Shown here: piece after piece, positions 34,609 through 47,278 of the stretch
Position numbering within the stretch: position 1 is the stretch's first letter
How the letters are laid out: every line of letters begins with the position of its first letter
NCBI RefSeq assembly: GCF_024868665.1
Contig: NC_079891.1
Location: 29,652,665 to 29,716,664 of the forward strand
From: Triplophysa rosa
Lineage: Eukaryota > Chordata > Actinopteri > Cypriniformes > Nemacheilidae
DNA: 64,000 nt
Reading direction: 5' to 3'
Translations under genes and position numbers: made by a program
The notes under the pieces: generated by a model
What the model saw: only the letters and a program-made list of their open reading frames with translations
What the model was told of the DNA's origin: nothing
The model's database searches: none

Positions 34609-37600
34609 ATGCGTCACATCCATGTGGAACTGGCTCGTAAAGAGCCACCCGTTGAGCTTCCAGCCCAGGCTGGGGATTTACCTCTGCCTGACACTCAGAG
34701 CGAAAGCTCGGAGCCCGGAGTACGACAATCAGTTCCCAGGCCCTTCGGAGAAGAAGAGATGCGGCTGCAGAAGGTTTACCAGCTGTCCATCCTCTCTCAA
34801 AGAGGTGGTTTCGGAGAAAATCAAGAGACACTGCGGCCAATTAGAGTAGGCATGAAACGCGGCCTGGAGGGCGCACCGGTCCCTGTCGCCCACAAGCGTC
34901 CTTTCCAAATGGATGAAGATGATGATGATGAGTCCGAAGGGGAGGTGCTGTGTGGGTCTGGGGTGGAACCACTGTTTTCCAGTTCACTTTACGAGCACAG
35001 AGACTCAGAAATCCCTAGGTCCCCTCCTCTTTCCCCATCACATCCAATGATACCTGGTCGGCGACCTGCCCAGCACAATCATGACCGGCCCATCCCGGAC
35101 ACATTCGCCCCAAAATCTCCACCCATGGTGGACCCCCAAGGGCCTCACTCCAACTGGGGCCACTGTGAGGGGAGTCCTACCCCTCTTACTCCTCAGACTG
35201 AGGCCTCCACAGCTGGAAGCATCCCAGTTGATTCCAAAGAAGGGCCACGGGATGAGGGCCATAGCAGCAGTAATCTTTTAGTGGAGGTCAAGGGAACGTT
35301 AGGAACCGCAGAGAGCAGTTGGGCACCCATTCCATTTTCAACACCGGCTGAAGCTGTCGAATGGGGGGCCAGTTTCGAATCCTCTCCTCCACCATCAGAA
35401 ACAAAGACCTTCTCCTCTTCAAATGGACTGAGCTCTGTCGAGAAAACTCCAGTAGAGGCAAATGGCTTGACATCAGGGTCATCCACTGCCTGCCCGATCA
35501 AGAGAAGACTTCTCTCGTCCAGTGATACAGGAGAGTCCTGTTCAGAGGACGAGGGCCCATCCACATCAAAACGCTGTCGGTTGGCATTGTTAGCGCCGGG
35601 GCTTGGGTTAGCATCCTGTCGCAGCACTGACGCCAAAGGTGCACCCTTCTGGAACCATCTATTACCATCAGCGAAGGAGAACACAAAGGTAAAAAGCTAA
35701 TCAAGTAGAAATCCAACTGCAGCATGTCCACATGTCTCACATTCTCCATTGCAACTTCAATTTACTGTGTATACTGTTACGCTAATGTAATTAGTTTTTA
35801 ATAGGATAGTTTACCCCAAAATTTTAATTCTTTAATCATTTACTCACCCTCATGTTGTTCCAAACCAGCAGAACACAAAAGAAGATAAAAAAACATTGGT
35901 GGCCAACAAGATTGGCTCCTTTGACTTCCATTGAATGGACACAAAACCACAGAGACATTTCTGAAAATATATTTTGTGTTCCAAAGAAAAACGTGTCACA
36001 TACACATTTTGAATGACATGAGGGGATAAATGATGGAAACTGTCCCTTTAATATACAAACAATTATGCCAGGTGTTCTTTACTTTCTGAGTTCTTGGAAT
36101 AGGAGTGGAAATAAGGGATAGTTTAGTTTAAAAAGACAGTTTTAAACTTGGTAGATAGCATGTTGGCGGCAAGAATAAACCACCATCTCATTACTGACCC
36201 ATTATAAAAAGTATTCGAAAGGGAAATTGTGAGATTTTAGAGTAAACTCTTCATTTTCCACTGCATTAAAATCACACCAGGACACCAGAACAAAGCCCAT
36301 TGAGAGAGCCATTGTTTCTGACCGACCTCACCTGACCTAACACGCACACATAAAGGTTTTTCTGGTCAAATTCAGTTCCAGAACGACTGAATTGGGGGTC
36401 AGAGGAGTTAAAAAGACTACAGAGGCTCATGCTGTCACTTTCACCATGGCAATGTCAGTGCTTGAAGGTTGACTTCAGGACTGAAGATTGAGTTTAGGAC
36501 TGAAGGAAGGCCAAATAGGAGGAATAAAACAAGAAGTGAAGGACAGTGAAATGAGACAACGGGACAAAGAGAAATAAGTGAAAAGGGTTCAAGATAAAGA
36601 TGGGAGGATGAATAGACAGAAATAAAGGCAGAAAATAGCTGAAAATGTATGAGTTTGATACAAAGTTTATTGATGAGCCTAGCTGACGTAAAGAGAGCGC
36701 AGGTTATCAGAATGATACTATATTATGAACTACTGCAGTATGTGTGAAATTGTAGCCACCTCGTCATCTGTAAGTATTCGTTCATTTTTTAGTGCAGTTT
36801 GTAGGTAATAATTGCTTAACAGATTCCGTTTAAACATTTTACAGATTATTTCAGCTTTATTCACTTAAAAACAACACATTCAAATGTAAACATTATGATG
36901 TCATAATGGCCTTTGTTCACCTTTTATTAAGTTTTTTACTTTTCTTTTGCATATCTATAACAGTAATGACAAATGTCGCAAATTATTAAATGTACTTTAA
37001 ACATTTATCTGTTTTTATGTGATCACAAAATGGACTCTAACAGTTGTGTGCAGTTATTTGTTGAGGCAAGTCCAGTTTTTTAGAATGGATGTCACATTCC
37101 TTAGTTTTAACATCTTTGTCCATCCTTCTCTTTAGACGGCTACAGAATGTTTGCGAGTAGGGAGAAGACTCAAAGCTGGGAGTCGTCTCAAATCGTACGT
37201 CTTGTTTTTCTAAAACATACAAAGATTCTATAAGTATCAATAATTATGCATTTCCTATTTCTGTTGCTTTTTGAATAATCTGAGGTTGTGCAACAATTTT
37301 GAATGATGATTATATTATGAAGAAATGCCTTTGGGTGTTATTGTTTTGTTTTTACAGTCGACAGCTGCGCAGTGGACGCAGGACAGACACCAGTCGCTCC
37401 TGTAGTTCCATCTCCTCTTTATCATCCATAAGCAGACCCCTCCTTGGCAACTTTGAGGTACATCCAAGTCTAAAGCCTTTACAAATAACATGCTTATTAT
37501 AAACTATCATGGGACCTGTTTTGTGTGTTTTTTTGTCATAAGACGGAATAGTGCAATATAACAGTCAACATAATTAAAGGTCCAGTGTATGAAATTTAGC

Positions 37601-39799
37601 GGCATCAAGATGTGAGGTTGCGAATTGAAACCAACGGCCCACTTCACCGCTCACCCCTCCCTTTCGAATCACTAAGGTGGTTGACATAGGTTTAAGATGT
37701 CGTTACGTTTTCGCTTCTTTGCCAAAGGAGACAACATCTTTACAAAATGTGCTCTGTAGAGCAGTTTGTCCATTTAGGGCTACTGTAGAAACAACATGGC
37801 AAATTCCATGTAAGGGGACCCGCAGTGTATGTAGATAGAAATAGCTCATTCTAAGGTAATAAAACTTACTTATGTTTATTGCTTGCTTGCTTTAAAACAA
37901 GCTTTATTATGTAAGGTCTTTATACACCTCTGAAGACATAGTTGTGTATATTAAATTGCATTTCTGTCAATAGATCCTACAAAAATACACATTGGACCTT
38001 TTAAACTTAATTTCAGAAGTGATGATGCTTTGATGCCTTTCTTAATAGTTGTTCTGTGTCTGAATGTGAATTCAGGAGTCGATCCTAAAGGGTCGATTCA
38101 CTCCATCCGGATGCATAGAGGGCTTCACGGCAGAGATCGGGGCAAGCGGCTCCTATTGTCCGCAACACGCCACTTTACCTGTGCAAGTCACTTACTATGA
38201 CACCTCAGAGCACAGCGCCCCGTCCCCATTCCTGGTGTGTGAGAGATAACATTCAGTGTCATACGGATCCTTTATTTAATTATTTTCTCATCCTTTGTGT
38301 AGTACTGTGCTATTTTTGATATTTAGTACATATATATTTGTGTTTAGGGGGTAATCCTGCTAGAGCCTCTTGGGAAGAAAGGATACAGTGTACCCAAAGC
38401 AGGGACCATTCAAGTGGTGGGCATTCCTTCTTTTCCTTAAAGGGATACTCCACCCAAAAATGAAAGTACTGTCATGAATTACTCAACTTCAAGTAGTTCC
38501 AAACCTGTATAAATTTCTTTAGCTGTGTCCCAAATGACATACTATGCACTTAAACTATGCACTATGCACTCATTTTAGAAGGGTAGTATCGTCCCAAATG
38601 GAATACTAAACGTGCATAAGTGCGCGATTTGGAACACACCGTTTGTTCTGTTGAACACAACGAAAGATATTTGGAAGAATGTTAGCAACTGAGATTTCTG
38701 GGGTAGTCAAAAAATATTTCTCTTTCCTAACTTCTTCAAAATATCTTCTTTAGTGTTTAACAGAACAGAAAATAGTTTTCTTTCTACTAGTCAACGGTGC
38801 CCCAGAAATCTTAGTTGCTAACTTTTTTCCAAATATATATTTGGTTGTACAGGAAAAATAAATGTATACAGTTCTGGAACCAATTGAGGGTGAGTAATTC
38901 ATGACAGAATTTTCATTTTTGAGTAAACTATCCCTTTAACTGTGTTAGTTTTGCACATCTTTTATTTACAAAAATGTTTATGTTCGGTGTGTCTCATGAA
39001 AGCATTTTTGCGTTATTAGCTTTACAAATGCTTGTTGTTTTCAAACGTATTTTCTAAAACACTCCCCAAACTAGCATTGGTCCAACGATCAGATAACTCC
39101 ACCCCAAACGTATGCTATTGGTTAAACCAATGTTGTTATGCCAACTTAAGTTTGAATGTTTTGATGGCACCTCAGTGAAATTCTTCAGGAAAATAAACCT
39201 GTGAATAACAAAATGACATGCTTTACCTTTATAATGACAAGACAATTCAAAAACTTCGGTTAAAATACTGTTATATGTTTGTTTCACAGACCTTATTTAA
39301 CCCTAATAAGACTGTGGTAAAAATGTTTCTGGTGACGTATAATTTTGGGGACATGCCCGTCAATCACATGACCTTCTTGCGCCATCGTATCTTCCTGGTG
39401 CCTGTGGAGGAGCCAGAGGGGTCAGGGGAGGGGCAGGAGGGCTCCTTGTCTGACAGGAAGAAGATTCTCTGCTACTTGATACACCTCAGGTAAACTTTGC
39501 CTGGATGTCTTTGTCTGACTAATATTAATGTTCTTTTTCATTTTAAAGAAGCAACTTCTATTTGTTTCTTGCAATAAGTAGTTAAATTCAAGTCGATGCT
39601 GCAGAATAAACCTGTTTTTGTCTTCTCTCTGCTTGCATATCTCAGATTCCAGAGTTCCAAGTCTGGGAAAATCTACTTGCACAATGATATCCGGCTGCTA
39701 TTCTCCCGCAAGTCCATCGAGGTGGACGCCGGGATTCCTTACGAGCTGAAATCTTTCACCGAGGTGCCAAGAAACCCCAAATACTCCCCCAGGGTATGA
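34609..39799 (+). CDS. atosb: Atos homolog protein B (FAM214B)
   Basis: Seven coding exons: 34609-35688, 37136-37194, 37358-37457, 38076-38234, 38348-38416, 39290-39489 and 39646-39799. Phases close exactly to give 606 codons; human ATOSB is somewhat shorter. The start MRHIHVE matches the human MRHVQAE. Further matches to the family are KRRLL with an acidic EDEGPS, DAKGAPFWNHLLPSAKE, LLGNFEESILKGRF, GFTAEIGASGSYCPQH, TLFNPNKTVVKMFLVT and ILCYLIHLRFQSS. The first exon is long, low-complexity and Ser/Pro-rich, with an acidic stretch (about residues 103-112). The C-terminal half holds the two conserved family blocks (DUF4210-type and the chromosome-segregation-type domain). Fly Atossa is a nuclear regulator of metabolic genes in migrating macrophages; ATOSB is less studied, so its role here is by family only. 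Introns carry MITEs, none in coding sequence. Confidence 0.95.
35801..36052. mobile_element. GGGATAGTTCACCC-family MITE copy in atosb intron 1
   Basis: Starts ATAGGATAGTTTACCCC and ends ATGGAAACTGTCCCTTTAA. The inner part has TTTACTCACCCTCATGTTG and a closing inverted half. Confidence 0.75.
36053..37135. other. atosb intron 1, remainder
   Basis: Intron sequence. 36520-36640 is purine-rich. No gene or further repeat recognised. Confidence 0.5.
37578..38000. mobile_element. TTAA-site MITE, AGGTCCAGTG family, in atosb intron 3
   Basis: Starts AGGTCCAGTGTATG after TTAA (37574-37577). Ends CACATTGGACCT, then one extra T and TTAA (38001-38004). It is the shorter relative of 1747-2918 and of 25020-25243. 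Confidence 0.75.
38437..38940. mobile_element. GGGATAGTTCACCC-family MITE with nested insert, atosb intron 5
   Basis: Starts TTAAAGGGATACTCCACCC and ends GAGTAAACTATCCCTTTAA. At about 38521-38640 a different small element (GTGTCCCAAAT at the left, ATTTGGAACAC at the right) interrupts the body between TTTCTTT and GTTCTGTTG, a junction that is continuous in other copies. Confidence 0.75.
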
Positions 39800-40709
39800 G
39801 ACCGCGACGCCCTGGCGCAGCGGGCCTCAAAGACTGCATTAATAAAAATTGCAAGACAAAAGAACCAATACACTTGAAAGACTGAACTCGCACACACGAA
39901 CACACAGAAGCGCTCATACATATGCACATACACACACACACAGATATCGCACCCTTTGGTGGGCAGACTGTAGAACTGAGTGTGTAACGTGCATGCATGC
40001 TAAGTTGAGTTTTCCTCTAGTGCCGTAATGCAGTTAAGCTTTGCCCTTAACCCTGCCTGCAACCACCTACTGTGGACCTATTGTAACCTTGTCCACCAAC
40101 CAGATCCATTCGAAAATGTGGGTGCCCATCATGCCATCAGTGGAAGCGGAATATCTGAGAAAACTGGTTAGATGTACAGTGAGACCAACAGAAAAAAGCA
40201 AAGGTGAATGCAGACTGGAGTTTCAACCATTCACACAGTAACTCAACCACTGGAGGGGATAAGAATGTTCAAGAAAAAAAGAGACCAGCTGAACAGAGGG
40301 TTGAAAGTACATCCATTCAGTAGCTGCTTTGTGTTCCCCACAGCATGGGTTGGAAGAACAGTCCTCTGTATTTTTTAAGTTTTGCAGTGGAAGGGCAGCT
40401 TGAAGAACATCGCTGTTTCAGCTCACTCTGTTATTGAACAGTCCAACACCAGGACGGTAAACAAACTGTAGAATTTATGTTTGCAAATGTCTTAAAAAAG
40501 AAAAGAAAAAGCAATATGCTGCACATCTAGAGTGATTTTTTTCTTGTGGAGGGTAGTAGCTGCCCTCTCTGCTAGAAGGGAGGGGGAAGAAAAGAACGGC
40601 AAGTGAATGATGTAGGCTAAGGGGAGGGTTGGGCTTAAAACAGGAGGAATGGGAGGGAATTTGGGGTATTTAAAAACAGAAAATGTTGTTTATGTATATT
40701 TTAAAAACG

Positions 40710-40799
40710 AATAAACTCTGCGACTTGCGGGTAAAACCAGTGTTTGACTGATTTGTGGATTGAAGCTTGCTCCTGTGAGTTCCGTGGATGATCAATAAA
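40710..40799 (+). terminator. atosb: atosb polyadenylation signals
   Basis: AATAAA at 40710-40715 and again at 40794-40799, about 0.9-1.0 kb after the stop codon at 39797-39799. The intervening 39800-40700 is taken to be 3' UTR; it includes a short CA-rich tract near 39920-39945. Confidence 0.6.
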
Positions 40800-41055
40800 T
40801 GCATTATAATTTACATCAAGTGCTTGTGTAGATTTAGTGAAAATAGCTAATGCTTCATGGCAGGAGGTAGATTTCATCTAAATAGTAAGCCCCATGGTTT
40901 CCTCTTCTAGAAACAGATTTTTGGGCTTTGGCATGCAGTGAAATCTATTTGGCTTCTGCTGTTCTGAACTGAGTTACAGCGCCACTCATGGTGATGGCCA
41001 CTGAGAAACCGCCCTTTCCCTCACTGGAATATTATGAAGCAAAATGGCACATACT

Positions 41056-41275
41056 TAAAGGGATAGTTCATCCAAAAATATTTTTTTCATCATTTACTCA
41101 CCTTCATGTCATTCCAAACATATATGACTTTTTTTCTTTGCAGAACCCAAGATATTTTAAAGACTTGGTAAGCAAACAAAACTGCCACCCTTTGACTTCC
41201 ATTGTATAACCACGGAGACATTTATCAAAATATCTTCTTTTGGATTTCACAGACGAAAGAAAGTCACATTGGCAT
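41056..41275. mobile_element. partial GGGATAGTTCACCC-family MITE
   Basis: Starts TTAAAGGGATAGTTCATCC and carries the inner AAATATCTTCTTTTGGATTTC. The right end is lost. Lies between atosb and ranbp1. Confidence 0.7.
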
Positions 41276-41690
41276 GTACCTTAGTTTTCTTAAGGTAATG
41301 CATTTCAGTGTGTTCACATAGCTCTCCCAGAGGATGATGTGTTGTTTATTCTTGCTTTGTTGCGCAATAAATGTCACATGTGCAATAAAGCTTAGAACCC
41401 AAATAATAAGAAATGGTATAAATACTATTTAAACAGCTTTTTTCTTATTATTTTCTAATTAGAAAGCAAGGAGTCTTTGCAACCTGGTATCACATTCAAA
41501 TTATATAATTTGGTTTTGCACTAAAACACATTACATTTACACTTTTGTAGCTCATTTCGGTATTCACAATGATAGACTTTACAAGTTCTTTAGCACAGCT
41601 TCCCTTTAAAATAATTTTACTGAAATTAATTTCAGAGTCCATGCCGCTAATGGAGATAAAGAAATAACAACAACAACAACAGTAACATCA
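41276..41690. other. intergenic, no gene seen
   Basis: AT-rich spacer between atosb and ranbp1. Confidence 0.5.
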
Positions 41691-41900
41691 TTTTAGGATT
41701 TAATAATCGTTGAATATGTGCGTCTCTGCGCAATTAGAGCGCCGCTTTGCCTTGATGTCGCGTTTTGTCGGGGTGCGCTGACGTCATCGGCTTTCTACTC
41801 CGGTTAGGCGCGCGCGAAAGTGTCGGAGTGAAATCACACGAGCTGGCTCTGATCGAATCTAATAGGAACTCCCTCTAATCGTTAAACATCTGCAAAAACA
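41691..41900 (+). promoter_or_regulatory. ranbp1: ranbp1 promoter and 5' UTR with a perfect CRE
   Basis: A GC-rich, CpG-rich stretch immediately upstream of the start codon. The palindrome TGACGTCA, the CREB/ATF site, is at 41779-41786, about 120 bases before the ATG. No TATA box is seen, fitting a housekeeping gene. Confidence 0.65.
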
Positions 41901-44536
41901 ATGGCGGACACGAAGGTAAGAATGTTGTCATCTTCATCCCCTATCCCTTTCGAACTGTGACAGACGGTTATTTGAGGGGATTTGTTTGTTTATACATGTT
42001 TTGATTGTGGTCTTATTAAACAGAGAGGGGAAAAGCCGGCTGTGTGTTGTACTCTAATTTTCTCAGGCGTTTTGCAAAAAGTCGTCAAAACCGCCGCATT
42101 TTAAGTTTATATTAATCTCTCTCCGCTTGAAATCGCGTTATTAAACGCTATTGAAGGCGTTTGTTTAGTTAAAATTACACTACAATGTCAGTTACAACTG
42201 TTACGCCCATCAAAATCAGTCTTTGTATACATTTGTGCTGATAATGATTTAAACATTATATACTATAAAAAAATGTTATTATTATAATAACATACCTATT
42301 TCATGTTCTGTGTAAATTAGTTTTTTGTTTTTTAGTTGTAAGCTGTCATGCTACGACATTGTTAGCATGTGCATTAGCATCCCTAAACCGCAGCACATGT
42401 GACGTTCAAAGCCGGTTTATTCACACCGTTCATGTAATTTATGTCTGTCACGATTTCAGTGTTTTTAACGATGTTTGCTCGTTAAGATTAAAACTGTGCC
42501 ACGAGAAACACTTAAATAATTTTAGGCCGCTCTGGGCGCTTTTAGTTTACGTTACCGCTAACCTAACGTTAAATGCTAGCCGACTGTGTAAGACATACGG
42601 TGGACTTTTAACGTAAACGCAACCTTTCTGATTTTACGCAAAGTCTAGTATTTAGCGAAATGCATGTTTTACAGTAATTGTAATTGGACACACTCGGCTG
42701 ACAGAGCCTTTCTAAAGCTACACATGCAGTCAGAGTTCGTCAGAAAGCTCAAAATTCAAGATACAAGGCCTTCGTTGATGTTATATTGTCGTTGAGTGGG
42801 TAGCAAGTGCTCGTGAGCGAGGAATCCCTAAGCATTATCAGGATTGAGTTCACGGCAATCACAAGCACAAGCGGGTGCAAGTTTGGTTGCAGCAGCAAAT
42901 TTGGAGACAATAGGCCAAACTCCACAGAGCCATCCCTCCAAAACCCACGGCCTTTCACTGCACTGATCTGATGAGTGGTATGGAAGCACGGAAGGGATCA
43001 GGACCATGTACAGCTCAGCACATGTGCGGTGTTAGAAGTTCTGTTGTAAATTTGCATCGCGTTATGATCATTACGTTTTCCTAGACAGTTGTCTGCTGTA
43101 TGTCACCTGTCATAATTTCACCCTCCAGGCAGCACAAGATGATCCCGAAACACCCACAGATACTGTAGAAGAGTCCAACCATGACCCTCATTTTGAGCCC
43201 ATAGTCTCACTTCCTGAGCAGGATGTCAAAACTTTAGAGGAGGACGAAGAGGAACTTTTCAAAATGCAAGTCCATGACCACTTATTGTGCTTTGTTTGTT
43301 ACCCCATCATTGGGATTGTTTTCTAGATATATACCTAAGCTTCAAAATTATTTGACATTCTTTTTGATTGTTCAGGAGGGCAAAGCTGTATCGTTTTGCC
43401 AGTGAGAATGACCCCCCTGAGTGGAAGGAACGTGGAACAGGTGATGTCAAACTCCTTCGGCACAAAGAGAGAGGTTCCATCCGCCTTCTCATGAGAAGAG
43501 ATCGCACTCTCAAAATCTGTGCCAACCACCACAGTAAGTGTAACAGATCTTGTATACCAAACATAAACACATATATTTATTTAGGTGCTCTGATGAATTA
43601 TGAATTGCGTCTTATTCTGTAGTTATGCCGTCGATGGAGCTAAAGCCCAATGCTGGTAGTGACAGGGCCTGGGTGTGGAATACACTTGCTGACTTTGCAG
43701 ATGAACAACCCAAACCAGAGCTTCTGGCTATCCGATTTCTCAATGCAGAGAGTGAGTATAAATTACCGTGGATGTTTACAAAAACCATAACCTTGTGGAA
43801 TATTGTAAGTCAGGTGTGGGGTTTAATGCAGCTTCTTATAAAGTATAGCAATTTGTTGTGCTATGATAAAAAGCAGGTTTTTAGGGCTGTTTTTAAGTCA
43901 TTTTCAGAAACTATTGAAAAAATTAAACATATAAACAGTTTATAATGCAATTTATTTCAATTTTTTAAGTTGATTTAATGTTCATTAGCCTATCCTCTGC
44001 TAGCTTGTGCCATTTTTATTTTTTTCACTGTTGCAGATGCACAGAAGTTCAAGATGAAGTTTGATGAATGCAAAGAGGAGGCCCAAAAGTCTCTAGAGGG
44101 TAAGATTATGGCATTTTCTCTACCATGTTTTAATGCAGACTCACTCTGTTTAAGGCCGAAATATCCGGCCTTAAATTTTTTCTGTCTGCTACAGTAACAT
44201 GCAGATTGTTATGAAGCGCCTTGCCATTCACTTAGCAGGTGATCGTATCTTCTCAGACATTTGTAAACGTGACAGTAGTTTCAGTTATTTGTGTCGGAAA
44301 AAGTTTAAAGGAATTTTATGATTTAGGCAAAATGTATGCTAAACTTGTAAGCTTCAATTTTAATGTTTAATTTTTGTTGTCTCGCAGGTAGCGTTAACAG
44401 TCCAAACAAAGTGGCAGAGAAGTTGGAGGAGCTCTCTGTGAATGATGGCAAGACAAAGAGTTCAGAAGATAAAAAAGAGGAGGTTGAAAAGGAAGAGAAG
44501 GAAGAGAAGAAAACAGGGGAGGAAGAGAAGAAATGA
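41901..44536 (+). CDS. ranbp1: Ran-specific GTPase-activating cofactor RanBP1
   Basis: Six coding exons: 41901-41915, 43129-43265, 43376-43533, 43623-43751, 44037-44099 and 44388-44536. They total 651 bases, 216 residues plus stop; human RANBP1 has 201. The protein has an acidic lead ([12 protein letters not shown]), then the complete Ran-binding domain ([71 protein letters not shown]). After it come the leucine-rich export signal [11 protein letters not shown] and a Lys/Glu-rich tail longer than in mammals. RanBP1 binds RanGTP in the cytoplasm and, with RanGAP, releases it from exportins. Exon 2 ends AAAAT and is followed by GCAAGT: a GC-AG intron is the only reading that keeps frame and the conserved KMRAKLY. 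All other introns are GT-AG. Confidence 0.97.
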
Positions 44537-44971
44537 GCCCAGGAAGGTTGCATCATATGGATCCTCCACTTGCCATTTTCCCCTTTTCTACAACAGACTC
44601 TGAAAATTAAAATTGGACACTTTTCCTTTTTGGCCTCTTGAATTCACAAGACCTTGGTGCCACTCTTAATGTGTCCATTTTCTCTGTCATCAAGCTGTTG
44701 TGATCATCTGTCCCATTCGCAATCTCTCATATTGACTTTCATATTCCCATACATTGTGGACCAGTCGTCAGCTATCATGTATTTGTGTATTGACAAGACA
44801 TGTTGTGATACAAGGCTTGTGCTATTGATTGATTCCCACATTGGGTAACCTCTTTTGTTTTTTTATTTTCTTTTGTACTTAGAGTTATATTGAGAGTTTC
44901 TAGATGAGCACTGTCTGATATGAGAGCAGGTTGTGTGAGTTGATAGGGAGTGTGAGTAGACTTTTCTTTAC

Positions 44972-44977
44972 AATAAA
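44972..44977 (+). terminator. ranbp1: ranbp1 polyadenylation signal
   Basis: AATAAA about 440 bases after the stop codon. Confidence 0.75.
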
Positions 44978-44989
44978 GTCACATGAGGA

Positions 44990-46010
44990 ACATTTGACTT
45001 CTCTGTGGCTTTAATATACTATTTTTTTCACAACATATTCTGTGGAGGGGTGAATCTGACAAAAGTGTTGGCGCTGTCATCAATAACTGAAGGACATTTT
45101 CAACCTGCTTTGAGTGACCCACTACTGTTTAAAATGGAAATCCAGACAATAAAAAATGGTTGACTCGGTTATTGCATACTGTTTGTCCTGCAAGCTGGAG
45201 AAGCAGAAAGTGTTTAAAATTTTGTTAGATGGATTTGCATTGTGCATTTGAAATGATTATGCTTTTTAACATGACAAAGTTAGGATTTGGAATAGGAAGC
45301 AGCTATTATCACAGAATCGAACATGTTTATCGTTCCATAAGGGTTTTATCCAGAAGAAAGAAGAATATTTGAATTGGATAGCTAAAGGCAATCTTTAAAT
45401 GACTTCACACAACACCTACGGCTCATAGGTTTTTTTTTCATGTTTTTGCTTTTTTGTTTTAATTTTGTGCATTTTAGTATTTTTTTCCAGGTTTGATATG
45501 TTTGAAGAACATTACGTTCCCCACATTCCCAATTTTTGATAAAAGCAGCAGGTCTCTTAATTTACAATGGCATTTAATAATTAAAAATTTCATTTTATAG
45601 TGGCAACTAATTATTAATAATGTAAAAGGGTTGTAAACAAACTAAATTAAAAGACTGTTTGATATTCATATGCCAGTGTGTGTTTTGCATTCGTTTTAAA
45701 CCGAATGGGATCTGGGTTGTTTTACCATTAATTGCAAAATGTAGTTTTACGAAATTTGTTCAAATACCGAACATGCACTGAAAACAGTTATAAAAACGAT
45801 GATTAAAAAATAAAATGTTGCTTAAAGTAATAAAGCACATTATATAGAGTATGCACTTTAAAACACGCAGTTGCCTGGAACTTGTATAGCAACATTTTAT
45901 ATCACTTAACTGCATTAATATTTAACAATTAAATAAATGTGTGCTTACTTTTTACATGGGAAATAATATAGATAATATATTAATGAATAAAATGAATTCT
46001 CTTTCTACTC
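44990..46010. other. ranbp1-golga3 intergenic spacer
   Basis: Very AT-rich, with no coding similarity and no repeat I can name. Confidence 0.5.
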
Positions 46011-46019
46011 TTAACATTA

Positions 46020-46143
46020 CGCTATTTGAACTACGCAGCAGTCTAGGCGGAACCTTTTTTATTCAGGTAAAGTTACCAGTGGGATCTTTTTAAAGGACGG
46101 AATCTAAACAGCCACGTAGTTCAGGGAGGGGAACGTCTGAAAG
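46020..46143 (+). other. golga3: candidate golga3 first (non-coding) exon and promoter
   Basis: A segment ending with the donor CTGAAAG|GTAGGT (exon end 46143) lies 1 kb upstream of the first coding exon. No TATA box. The start of transcription is not fixed. Confidence 0.5.
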
Positions 46144-47142
46144 GTAGGTTGTGATTTACTTTGAGTTGCCTATGCTTATCACCACACTAATTGTTCACCG
46201 TTTATTTGACGTGATTATTGCTTACAGTAGTGGGGTCTCGTGTCAGTGTCACGCATCGGTTGCATGAGCTTTCCGGATGTCGCGCGATGATGGCTAAGCA
46301 GCTAACACACTGTTGCTAATAAGATCAGAGATTTATTTAAAACACTCAATATCTTTGCTTTGACATCTAATCTCAAGAGTAAAAACGTGTCGATGCTGCT
46401 GGTTAATTTGGTTTGTGTCTGTGCATTAACGTTAGTCCAGTTTAATTTATTATACCAAAATAAAAGGCATAGTAACGTTAGTTTAAAGTGAAAGCATCAA
46501 ACAGGTTTTCATGCTTTTGACAGTCTGGTCTGTCATTTTTTTTAACGTTAGTTTTAGCTAATTTTTTTAAACTTGTGTCACATGTATTTTCGTGTCTGAC
46601 TGACAGTTGTATTAATTGAACATTACAATATATAAATTGGGTTATAATTAAACCGCTGCGCTCCTGTCGAATCACTTACACTTGTGTGGCACGAAAATCG
46701 CCACTCTGATGTCTGTGTATATCGTGTCTCGGACAGACGTCCTCTGAACTCCTGTCAGTCAGTCACGGGGTTGTCATGACACAGACATACAGCAAAATGT
46801 CATTTGAACCACAGCTGTTTAAATAGGATAATAGTTAAGTCCATTTTAATCCTTTTTATTATAATAAATCAACTTTTTATCTTATTAAAGACCGTTTTAT
46901 TTCTTTTTATCCTTACGAGCTGTAAATATGAGAGGCAGCAAATGCAGATACCTTAACTATGGACCAACTTCCAAGTATACATAAACAGCCAGTACCACAT
47001 TCTCCATCAATAACATAAAGAGAATTGTGCATTTTGCCCTAGACTATATTACAAAGACACATAATTCCAGGTTGCTCTGAGCAATAAAACGTGCACTCTT
47101 CTCACATATTGGCCCATTAAAACACTTGCTCTTATTTTACAG

Positions 47143-47278
47143 ACTCTCAAGGCACCTTCATCAAGCCCAGCCTACAGTTTTAACCAAAGTTTGCCGAGCA
47201 TGAAGTAAAGGCGCATCGCACTACTGAGACTTACCTTGTGTTCATGGATGCTGAAGCAGCATCTGTATTTAACGCGAT
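47143..47278 (+). promoter_or_regulatory. golga3: golga3 5' leader with overlapping upstream ATGs
   Basis: The exon opens after TTATTTTACAG at 47143. ATGs at 47244 and 47248 lie in the two other frames and both run past the main start at 47279. Neither has a purine at -3, whereas the main ATG has G at -3 and G at +4, so leaky scanning would be needed. Confidence 0.6.

Noticed and set aside
35193..35684. 163-codon minus ORF
   Set aside because: Antisense to the conserved first coding exon of atosb, whose product is clearly recognised.
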